A program made the translations under genes and the position numbers. A DNA stretch of 7,331 nucleotides from an uncultured Eubacteriales bacterium (GTDB lineage: Bacteria; Bacillota; Clostridia; Christensenellales; CAG-917): contig USEV01000037.1 of the NCBI GenBank assembly GCA_900553825.1, forward strand, positions 1 through 7,331. Reading direction: 5' to 3'. The notes below the pieces were generated by a model, which was not told the origin of the DNA, made no database searches, and saw nothing but the letters and a program-made list of their open reading frames with translations. Every line of letters starts with the position of its first letter. The first letter of the stretch is position 1. Shown here one piece after another: positions 1 through 5,614 of the stretch.

Positions 1-49
1 ACGAGATTCCTCTACGTCTCGTGGGCTCGGAGATGTGTATAAGAGACAG
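1..49. other. Illumina Nextera adapter with i7 index (sequencing artefact)
   Basis: This is not genomic sequence. Positions 31-49 are the 19-base Tn5 mosaic end AGATGTGTATAAGAGACAG. Positions 16-30 (GTCTCGTGGGCTCGG) are the Nextera read-2 primer segment. Positions 1-7 (ACGAGAT) are the end of the P7 flow-cell sequence, and 8-15 (TCCTCTAC) is the 8-base index, which from memory is the reverse complement of Nextera index N712. The order P7-index-read2-mosaic end is exactly that of a library molecule, so true genome starts at position 50. Translated on the minus strand, the adapter gives the peptide SYTHLRAHET, a known contaminant tail in public protein sets; on the plus strand it gives MGSEMCIRDR. 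Confidence 0.98.
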
Positions 50-692
50 GTTCGACCCCTATGTCCGCCGCCCCGACCAGAGCCGCGATGAACACCGCCA
101 CGACCGAGAGCAGGCACACCACCGCGCCCGCGGTATAGCGCTTGGGACGGATGGCACCCACAAGCCCGAGCACGGCTTTGACGATGTTGATGAGCACCGC
201 GAGCAACCCGATTGTGAGAATCATTTCGGGAATCATGCCGAGCCACACGGATTTCACCGCCGCCGCCTGCCAGCCCGCTGCCACGGTCTGCCTGAACGCC
301 TCTATCCACCCGCCGATGACATCGTACTCGCCGAGCACCAGTCTGAAGGGTACGGCGTCCGCCGTAACTCCCGCCGCCGCGAGAATGTACGGCACGAGCA
401 CGACCGCCGAGGCAAGCAGTATGATGACGGAGGAAAGGGCGTTGCGCACGCGCACTTTCCTCTTCCAGCGTCTGCTCGCGTCGCGCGCCGCGGGCTGATA
501 ATCCGCCGAAGTGGACACCCTCTCCTCGTCTTTCCCCGAGGAGTCGGAGGGATACTCCAGCCGCGGCACTATGCGCAGCTCCTGCACGAACGGCGAAATG
601 CCCTTGCTCTTGTCCGCCCTCATGGGCGCGGGAGCAAGCTTTATGCCGTTGCCGTCCGTGGCGGTGCGTTTTTCAGCGGAATTCGTTGCCAT
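50..692 (-). CDS. Membrane protein of unknown function, 3' end missing
   Basis: I do not recognise a family. The 214 genomic residues have three parts. Residues 1-80 are polar, probably cytoplasmic and disordered, and end in a basic patch (RRWKRKVRVR, about 74-83). A hydrophobic helix follows at about 86-108. A loop of about 45 residues with three Trp (about 110-152) leads to two more hydrophobic helices at about 153-180 and 187-208. The positive patch before the first helix predicts an inside N-terminus. The gene runs into the adapter at position 49, so residues after 214 (ending SYTHLRAHET) are false and the real C-terminus is unknown. The ATG at 692 is 3 nt after the stop of the zinc-ribbon gene, with a modest purine-rich AGAAGAAG ahead of it, which suggests translational coupling. 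It probably acts with that zinc-ribbon protein; this is inferred from position only. Confidence 0.8.
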
Positions 693-695
693 ATA

Positions 696-1784
696 TCACT
701 TCTTCTGCCCGTCGGGATAGTCTTCCTGCGGGGCGTATTGCATGAGGGGCTGGTCCTGCGTCACATACGGGACGAAAGCCACGGGTTGCACTATGGGCGG
801 CATCTGGTAGGGCTCGCCCGTCTCCCTGTTGTAGAACACCGGCGCGCCGTAGGGAACGCCGCCGTAGGGATAATAGCCGTAGGGAGGCGCGCCCACGAAG
901 TTGTGACCCTCCTTTTCCTCGTTGGGCTTTTCTATGGGTTTGGTCTGCGCTTCCTTGAACGCCGCGCCCGCGAACTCGTCGAATGTCGGAGTCTTGGGCG
1001 TCACGAGCTCCTCCTCGGGAGCGGCAAGCGTCTTCGTCTTTTTCCTGACCGGGGGCGACTGCTTGATTTTGCCCTTTTCCAAAAGCTGCAACGAGCGCGC
1101 CTTGGAACGGCCGCAACGGGTGCAGTTGACCGCGTCCTCCGCGTTCACCGCGCCGCACACCGGACACACGAACGGATTTTCCAGCTCGTCCATGTTCTCC
1201 GCCGCGGAGTACGGGTCGGCATAGTAGGCGGAATAGTCGCGCAGTGCAGTCGTCAACCGTTTGAGTTGCGCGACATCCTCGGAGCCGAGCTCGTTGACCT
1301 TTTCGCGGTAGGCGTCCAGCATGACCGCCTGCTTCGTCAGCTCGTCGTTGGTCTTGCGGCGGTAGTCCTCGACCTCGGCAAGGGATTTCGCCTTGGCGTT
1401 CTCCACCTGCTTTTTCATCTCGGCGATTTCACGGTCGGCGGCCGCCATGCGCTCCTTGAACATGAGGTCGACATTCATCTTGTTCTTCCTGAACTCGGCG
1501 ATGTCCTCCTCGGTAAAGGGGCTGTCGGGGGGCGCGACGGGCGCGCCGCACTTGCAGCAGAAGCTCGCGCCGGGCAGGTTTTCCGTCCCGCAGATTTCGC
1601 AGACGGGACGGCGCAACACGCTCAGCATCTCGCCGCAGTGCGCGCAGAACCTGCTGCCCGCGTTGTTACGCGTGCCGCAGGAAGGACACTTGATTTCGTA
1701 ATTCGCGACAACCTCCGCGCCGCAGGTGGCGCAATACGCCTGCCCGCGCTCCACTTCGCTGCCGCATACCTTGCAAGTGAACAT
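696..1784 (-). CDS. Zinc-ribbon / coiled-coil protein with Tyr-Pro-Gly-rich tail
   Basis: This 362-residue protein has no assigned function. It starts with three zinc ribbons of CxxC-x10-CxxC type (Cys 4/7/18/21, 33/36/47/50, 62/65/76/79; Cys77 is an extra one). A charged helical stretch at about 91-185 looks like a coiled coil, followed by a fourth ribbon (Cys 207/210/221/224). The C-terminal third is low complexity: Lys/Pro/Glu-rich at about 235-295, then a Tyr/Gly/Pro-rich segment at about 299-320 and a Pro/Gln-rich end. There is no signal peptide or membrane helix, so it should be cytoplasmic. Ribbons of this kind (zinc_ribbon_2 / DZR type) usually serve protein or nucleic-acid contacts and often sit in proteins linked to membrane partners. 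The next gene, 3 nt downstream, encodes a membrane protein. The ATG has a strong Shine-Dalgarno GAGGTGAG. It lies 44 nt after glnS and is probably co-transcribed with it. Confidence 0.88.
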   Translation of the reverse strand: MFTCKVCGSEVERGQAYCATCGAEVVANYEIKCPSCGTRNNAGSRFCAHCGEMLSVLRRPVCEICGTENLPGASFCCKCGAPVAPPDSPFTEEDIAEFRKNKMNVDLMFKERMAAADREIAEMKKQVENAKAKSLAEVEDYRRKTNDELTKQAVMLDAYREKVNELGSEDVAQLKRLTTALRDYSAYYADPYSAAENMDELENPFVCPVCGAVNAEDAVNCTRCGRSKARSLQLLEKGKIKQSPPVRKKTKTLAAPEEELVTPKTPTFDEFAGAAFKEAQTKPIEKPNEEKEGHNFVGAPPYGYYPYGGVPYGAPVFYNRETGEPYQMPPIVQPVAFVPYVTQDQPLMQYAPQEDYPDGQKK

Positions 1785-1786
1785 AT

Positions 1787-1794
1787 CTCACCTC
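1787..1794 (-). promoter_or_regulatory. Ribosome binding site of the zinc-ribbon gene
   Basis: GAGGTGAG ends 2 nt before the ATG at 1784, with its GAGG core 8 nt from the start codon. It is the best start signal in the left transcription unit and fixes the start of the zinc-ribbon protein just before its first Cys pair. It is much stronger than the signals ahead of glnS and the membrane protein, so the zinc-ribbon protein may be translated well even as a distal gene. Confidence 0.75.
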
Positions 1795-1804
1795 GCTGTT
1801 TTTT

Positions 1805-1823
1805 ACGCTCGCCCTCCGAGCGT
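1805..1823 (-). other. Stem-loop between glnS and the zinc-ribbon gene
   Basis: A perfect 7-bp inverted repeat (ACGCTCG / CGAGCGT, 1805-1811 and 1817-1823) with a 5-nt loop begins 5 nt after the glnS stop. In the sense RNA the loop reads GAGGG and the stem is followed by six A, not U, so it is not an intrinsic terminator for the minus-strand genes. The six T on the plus strand precede the stem, so it does not terminate plus-strand transcription either. It could protect the glnS 3' end, mark a processing site or alter expression of the downstream gene. The role is inference. Confidence 0.45.
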
Positions 1824-1828
1824 GTCGG

Positions 1829-3457
1829 TCACGGTCTGAAACTGTCTTTCAGCCCGACGATGGCGTTGAACTCACTGTCGCCGCAACACACGAAATAGCC
1901 CTGCCGCAGGAACTGGAACCTCTCCCCGCGCGCCGCCGCCGCAAGGAACGGCTCCGCCTTGCCGACGATTATCCTGTGCGAATCGCGGTTGACTCTGTCC
2001 ATGTAATCCCCGTCGCCGTCCTCGATGAGGTAATCGTAAAGGTGCACCTTGATGTCGCGGGCGTCCTCGGCGTTCACCCAGTGTATCGTGCCCTTGACCT
2101 TGATGCCTGCACCCTCCTCGCCCGAGCGCGTGCCCTCGATGTACTCGACATGCACCGTGACGGGGTTGCCGTCCGCGTCCGTCTCGCAGCTCTTGTAGCG
2201 CACGACATACGCGCCCTTGAGCCTCACCATTCCGTCGGGTTTGAGGCGGAAGTACTTGGGCGGCGGGTCGAGCGAGAAGTCCTCGCGCTCGATGTATATC
2301 TCCCTCGCGAAACGCGCCTCGTGGGAGCCCGCTTCGGGGTCGCGGGGGTTGTTGTCCACCCGCACCGTTTCGCTTGCGCCCTCGGGATAGTTGTCCACCA
2401 CCACCTTTATGGGGTCGAGCACCGCCATCGCGCGCACGGCGTGGTCGTTGAGATACTCCCTCACGCAGTGCTCCAGCATGCCGATGTCAACCAGGCTGTC
2501 CGCCTTTGCGACGCCTATGCGCCCGCAAAAATCGCGTATCGCCTCGGGGGGATAACCCCTCTCCCTGATGCCCGACAGCGTGGAAAGACGGGGATCGTCC
2601 CAACCGCGCACTATGCCCTCGTCGACGAGCCTCTTGATGAAACGCTTGCTCATCACCGTGTGGGTGAGGTTGAGCCGCGCGAACTCGATCTGCCTCGGAC
2701 GGGGGTTGAAACCGCAGTTCTCGATGACCCAGTCGTAGAGCGGACGGTGATTTTCGAACTCCAGCGAGCACAGGGAATGAGTCACGCCCTCGATTGCGTC
2801 CTCGAGGGGATGCGCAAAGTCGTACATCGGGTAGATGACCCACTTGTCGCCTGTGTGCGGATGAGTGAGGTGCGCTATGCGGTATATGACGGGGTCGCGC
2901 ATATTGATGTTGGGCGACGCCATGTCAATCTTGGCGCGGAGCACACGCTCGCCGTCGGCGAACTCGCCCGCCCTCATCCTCTCGAACAAATCGAGGTTCT
3001 CCTCCACCGTGCGGTTGCGATACGGGCTTTCGGTGCCCGGCTCCGTGAGAGTGCCGCGGGTGGCGCGTATCTCGTCGGCGGAGAGGTCGCACACATACGC
3101 CTTGCCCGCGCGAATGAGCCCCACCGCGCACTCGTACATCTTCTCGAAATAGTCTGACGCGTAGAACTCGCCGTCCCACTCGAACCCGAGCCACGCGATG
3201 TCTTGCTTGATGCTCTCCATGTATTCGACATCTTCCTTTGCGGGGTTGGTGTCGTCGAAGCGGAGATTGCACTTGCCGTTATACTTGGCCTTGATGCCGA
3301 AATTGATGCATATCGCTTTCGCGTGACCGATGTGGAGATACCCGTTGGGTTCCGGGGGAAAGCGCGTGACGACGGCGGAATGCTTGCCGCTTGTCAGGTC
3401 GTCGTAGATGATGTCCTCGATGAAATTCGAGGGTGCGGGGATGTTTTTTCCTTCCAT
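1829..3457 (-). CDS. glnS: Glutaminyl-tRNA synthetase
   Basis: This enzyme charges tRNA-Gln directly with glutamine using ATP, in the cytoplasm. The 542 residues match the layout and length of the bacterial enzyme (about 550). The N-terminus has the class I signature in RFPPEPNGYLHIGHAK (about 32-47, HIGH at 42-45). The second signature VMSKR is at 268-272. The segments YPMYDFAHPLEDAIEG (209-224) and THSLCSLEF (226-234) are characteristic of GlnRS rather than bacterial GluRS. After about residue 330 come the two anticodon-binding beta-barrels, ending in FNAIVGLKDSF. The protein looks intact. The ATG at 3457 fits the start of the homologous region, but the Shine-Dalgarno is poor (AGCGAGC). A promoter lies just upstream (3487-3515), so glnS is the first gene of its operon, ahead of the zinc-ribbon and membrane protein genes. 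Most Firmicutes lack GlnRS and use GluRS plus the GatCAB amidotransferase; the clostridial copies are thought to be acquired. Confidence 0.97.
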   Translation of the reverse strand: MEGKNIPAPSNFIEDIIYDDLTSGKHSAVVTRFPPEPNGYLHIGHAKAICINFGIKAKYNGKCNLRFDDTNPAKEDVEYMESIKQDIAWLGFEWDGEFYASDYFEKMYECAVGLIRAGKAYVCDLSADEIRATRGTLTEPGTESPYRNRTVEENLDLFERMRAGEFADGERVLRAKIDMASPNINMRDPVIYRIAHLTHPHTGDKWVIYPMYDFAHPLEDAIEGVTHSLCSLEFENHRPLYDWVIENCGFNPRPRQIEFARLNLTHTVMSKRFIKRLVDEGIVRGWDDPRLSTLSGIRERGYPPEAIRDFCGRIGVAKADSLVDIGMLEHCVREYLNDHAVRAMAVLDPIKVVVDNYPEGASETVRVDNNPRDPEAGSHEARFAREIYIEREDFSLDPPPKYFRLKPDGMVRLKGAYVVRYKSCETDADGNPVTVHVEYIEGTRSGEEGAGIKVKGTIHWVNAEDARDIKVHLYDYLIEDGDGDYMDRVNRDSHRIIVGKAEPFLAAAARGERFQFLRQGYFVCCGDSEFNAIVGLKDSFRP

Positions 3458-3486
3458 TTGCTCGCTTGAATCCTTTAGTACAGACT

Positions 3487-3515
3487 ATTTTAACTCATAC
3501 GCGCGCGTTTGACAA
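3487..3515 (-). promoter_or_regulatory. Predicted sigma-A promoter of the glnS operon
   Basis: Read on the minus strand, TTGTCA (3515-3510) and TAAAAT (3492-3487) are separated by exactly 17 bp, the optimal spacing for a housekeeping promoter. The -35 box has 5 of 6 and the -10 box 5 of 6 consensus bases. Transcription should start near 3480, giving a leader of only about 20-25 nt before the glnS ATG. That leaves no room for a T-box or other leader riboswitch. The region is AT-rich compared with its GC-rich surroundings. Confidence 0.75.
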
Positions 3516-3545
3516 GTGGGAAACCCGATTTTGCGGAATATGAGA

Positions 3546-3565
3546 AAATCCCGCGAGCGGGATTT
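3546..3565 (-). terminator. Second hairpin of a tandem terminator
   Basis: AAATCCCG and CGGGATTT (3546-3553 / 3558-3565) form a perfect 8-bp stem around a 4-nt loop. On the minus strand it is followed by a short T-rich tail (TTTTC, counting the stem end). The tail is weak, so alone it would terminate only moderately; it probably backs up the hairpin just upstream of it. It separates the ecf-truA operon from the glnS promoter. Confidence 0.6.
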
Positions 3566-3590
3566 GAAAAAGCGGTCCGCGGGGCGCTTT
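3566..3590 (-). terminator. Intrinsic terminator of the ecf-truA-GNAT operon
   Basis: On the minus strand AAAGCG (3590-3585) pairs with CGCTTT, around a GC-rich loop that may pair further (CC/GG). The stem runs straight into five T (3573-3569 region), the standard rho-independent pattern. The first stem base overlaps the last base of the preceding gene's TGA stop, so the terminator directly follows the GNAT-like gene. Confidence 0.65.
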
Positions 3591-3958
3591 CAGTCGCCGC
3601 AATGACCCTTGAGCCTGACCTCGTCGGAGCGCAGGAACATGTAATCCCCTTCCTGCCTGAAACCGAATTTCAAAAGTTCCGGGTGCTCGCCTTTCACCCC
3701 CAGAAGGACGGGATTGAGCGAGAATTTGAAAAGCATTGCTCGCAGGAAAAATTCCCTGTCCTCACCGTTTATCTCTTCGTTTTTGACCTTAAAGTGGGTG
3801 ATTTGGACAAAATCGCCCACAACGGTGCGCATGACGCCGACAGGTTCGCCGTCGTCGCAGAGAACGAAATTCGCGCCGCCTTCGACGCCCGTCATGCCGA
3901 GCTCGCCGTAAAGCTTTTCCAGCACCATTTTGTCGCTTTCGAACCGCACCGTCAACAT
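3590..3958 (-). CDS. Small GNAT-like acetyltransferase domain protein
   Basis: This 122-residue protein resembles the core of the GNAT (GCN5-related) acetyltransferase fold. A strand pair NFVLCDDGEPVGVMRTVV (30-47) fits the central beta-strands. A helical stretch FFLRAMLFKF is at 70-79, and ELLKFGFRQEGDYMFL (94-109) matches the usual C-terminal pattern in which a helix ends in GF and leads to the last strands. It lacks a clear Q/RxxGxG/A acetyl-CoA loop and is shorter than usual (about 140-170), so it may be a reduced or non-catalytic member; the substrate is unknown. The ATG at 3958 follows the truA stop by 4 nt. Its Shine-Dalgarno AGGGG (3966-3970) lies just inside the end of truA, next to its stop codon, which points to coupled translation. 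It is the last gene of the operon, followed directly by terminators. The family call is tentative; the gene itself is well supported. Confidence 0.7.
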   Translation of the reverse strand: MLTVRFESDKMVLEKLYGELGMTGVEGGANFVLCDDGEPVGVMRTVVGDFVQITHFKVKNEEINGEDREFFLRAMLFKFSLNPVLLGVKGEHPELLKFGFRQEGDYMFLRSDEVRLKGHCGD

Positions 3959-3962
3959 ACCG

Positions 3963-4775
3963 TCACCCCTCGCAGTCCCCGTCGTCGGCGCCGTCCGCGG
4001 GAGCTCCCGCGTCCGTCGGGTCGTATTCCACGCTCATGAGGCACAGCCCCTCGGGCGGCATCGTCTTGCCCGCCAGAGTCCTGTCGCCGCTCTCCATCAC
4101 GCGCCGCACATCCTCCGCCGTGAGCTTGCCGAGCCCCGCGTATATCAGCGTGCCCGCTATGATGCGCACCATGTTGTACAAGAACCCGTTGCCCGTCACA
4201 TAGATGTCCAGCGTGCCCTCCGAAAGGACGCCGTCGCGCTCCCCTTCCGTCACGATTTCCACCGCGTACACCGTGCGCACCGTGCTCTTCACCTTTGAGC
4301 CGCTCGCCTCGAAACATCTGAAGTCGTGCGTGCCCTCGATGAGCCTTGCGCACTCGCGCATGGGAGCGAGCGCAAGCGGCACGGGAATGTGCGCACGGGT
4401 CTGCTCCTCCATGGGCTTGCGGTGACGGCTGACATACACCGAATAGCGGTAGGTCTTGCGCTTCGCGCTGAAACGCGCGTTGAAGCCCTCGTCAACGGGC
4501 TCGCAGGAAAGCATGCTTATGTCGCGGGGCAACGCCGTGTTGACTGCAAACGGTATCTTTTCGGGCGGAATGGAAGTCTCCGCGTCGAAGTGCACGACCT
4601 GCCCTTCGGCGTGTACGCCCGCATCCGTCCTGCCGCTCGCCGTCGCCTGCGTGGGGACGCCGAAAATCTCGCTCAAGGCGTCCTCGAGCTTTTCCTGCAC
4701 GCTCACTCCGTTGAGCTGACGCTGCCAACCGACATAATTGCTGCCGAAATAGGAAACGACCGCGCGGTATCTCAC
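3963..4775 (-). CDS. truA: tRNA pseudouridine(38-40) synthase
   Basis: TruA converts uridines 38, 39 and 40 of the anticodon arm to pseudouridine in many tRNAs. The chosen GTG start at 4775 gives 270 residues, the family's normal size. The N-terminal strand VRYRAVVSYFGSNYVGWQRQ fits the start of known TruA proteins. The catalytic Asp is D51 in SGRTDAGVHA. The NARFSAKRKTYRY segment (99-111) and NGFLYNMVRIIAGTL (196-210) are other family hallmarks; Asn99 replaces the His common in FHARFSA. The last 20 or so residues are acidic and Ala/Gly-rich, a small extension. A longer frame opens at an ATG at 4937, but its extra 54 residues are unlike TruA and lie inside ecfT. The GTG overlaps the ecfT stop by 4 nt (GTGA) and has GGAGG 6 nt ahead. 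Linkage to ecfT is typical of Firmicutes, where rplM-rpsI usually follow; here a GNAT-like gene does. Confidence 0.96.
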   Translation of the reverse strand: MRYRAVVSYFGSNYVGWQRQLNGVSVQEKLEDALSEIFGVPTQATASGRTDAGVHAEGQVVHFDAETSIPPEKIPFAVNTALPRDISMLSCEPVDEGFNARFSAKRKTYRYSVYVSRHRKPMEEQTRAHIPVPLALAPMRECARLIEGTHDFRCFEASGSKVKSTVRTVYAVEIVTEGERDGVLSEGTLDIYVTGNGFLYNMVRIIAGTLIYAGLGKLTAEDVRRVMESGDRTLAGKTMPPEGLCLMSVEYDPTDAGAPADGADDGDCEG

Positions 4776-5614
4776 AACAGACCTCCGAACATCAGAGCGT
4801 CCATCGCGCCGCCGAAATAGTATCTGTCCAGCATGACGGCGACAAAGTACGCCGCGACCAGCAGGAATGCGACGAGGTCGGCAAAGTGCAGCTTCATCAC
4901 CTTCATCTTGGTGCGCTTGTCCGTCGCATTGTAGCACCTGGAATCCATCGCGAAAGCCAGCTCGTCCGCGCGGCGGAAGGAGTTGACGAAAAGCGGAATC
5001 AGCACGGGGAGCAACGCCTTTGCCCTGGCGAAAAGACCGCCCGTATCGAAGCTCGCACCCCTCGCCTTCTGCGCGGCGATAATCTTCTGCGTCTCCTCGA
5101 AAAGCGTGGGAATGAAACGCAGGGCGATGCTCATTATCATGGCTATGTCGTGGACGGGCACCTTCAGAATCTTGAGCGGTTTCATGAGGCTTTCGGTGCC
5201 GTCGGCAATCTCCACCGGCGTCGTGGTGAGCGAGAGGAGCGAAGCCCCGCTTATGACCAAAAACAGCCTTAACGCCATCTTTATGGTGGTGTGAACCGCC
5301 TGATCGGTGATGTGGAGCGCTCGCCAGCTCCAGAGGATTTCGCCCTCGTTTATCATGAAAAGATTGATTGCTCCGGCAAAGAGAACGATGAAGATTATCG
5401 CCCTGACCGATTTCAGGACGGAGAGCATGGGCAGGCGGGCGACGAGTATGACAAAGAGCAGGAACGCCGCCGTTATCATGAAGCCGAAGTAGGTGTTGAC
5501 GAAGAAAATTCCGACCACGAAAAGCACGGTCAGAATGAGTTTGACGCGCGGGTCAAGACGGTGCACCACCGAGTCGACGGGATAGTATTGTCCGAACGAA
5601 ATATCCTTAAACAT
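4772..5614 (-). CDS. ecfT: Energy-coupling factor transporter transmembrane protein EcfT
   Basis: EcfT is the membrane scaffold of group II ECF importers: it links the ATPases EcfA1 and EcfA2 to exchangeable substrate-binding S components for vitamins and other micronutrients. The 280 residues start with the family-typical GQYYPVDSVVHRLDPRVKL (8-26). Hydrophobic helices follow at about 26-58, 71-90 and 110-130, and a C-terminal helix lies at about 244-262. The cytoplasmic coupling region between them has the first Ala-Arg-Gly motif as ARG at 184-186. The second motif is SRC at 225-227 (AMDSRCY); Arg is kept, while Ala and Gly are changed, a variant I believe occurs in other Clostridia. Length is close to the usual 265. 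The ATG overlaps the ecfA2 stop by 8 nt with a G-rich Shine-Dalgarno (GGGGGG) upstream, and the stop overlaps truA by 4 nt. No S component is encoded here, as expected for a shared module. Confidence 0.96.
   Translation of the reverse strand: MFKDISFGQYYPVDSVVHRLDPRVKLILTVLFVVGIFFVNTYFGFMITAAFLLFVILVARLPMLSVLKSVRAIIFIVLFAGAINLFMINEGEILWSWRALHITDQAVHTTIKMALRLFLVISGASLLSLTTTPVEIADGTESLMKPLKILKVPVHDIAMIMSIALRFIPTLFEETQKIIAAQKARGASFDTGGLFARAKALLPVLIPLFVNSFRRADELAFAMDSRCYNATDKRTKMKVMKLHFADLVAFLLVAAYFVAVMLDRYYFGGAMDALMFGGLL
4781..4786 (-). promoter_or_regulatory. Ribosome binding site that fixes the truA GTG start
   Basis: GGAGGT (4786-4781) lies within the last codons of ecfT. The GGAGG core is 6 nt from the GTG at 4775, an ideal distance. 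It decides between this GTG and the ATG 162 nt upstream, and implies that ribosomes finishing ecfT help start truA. Confidence 0.8.

Noticed and set aside
21..1898. Long plus-strand frame of 625 codons starting in the adapter
   Set aside because: It starts inside the Nextera adapter, runs antisense to the membrane and zinc-ribbon genes, and is Arg/His-rich with no recognisable domain. GC-rich third positions make long antisense frames common.
1976..3157. Plus-strand frame of 393 codons opposite glnS
   Set aside because: It is the antisense shadow of a clear GlnRS gene, rich in Val, Arg and His, with no family resemblance.
3458..3589. T-box or other riboswitch ahead of glnS
   Set aside because: The predicted promoter leaves a leader of only about 20-25 nt, and I see no T-box consensus or specifier stem.
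4776..4937. Upstream 54-residue extension of TruA from an ATG
   Set aside because: The extra residues do not resemble TruA, lie wholly inside ecfT, and the GTG at 4775 has an ideal GGAGG site.
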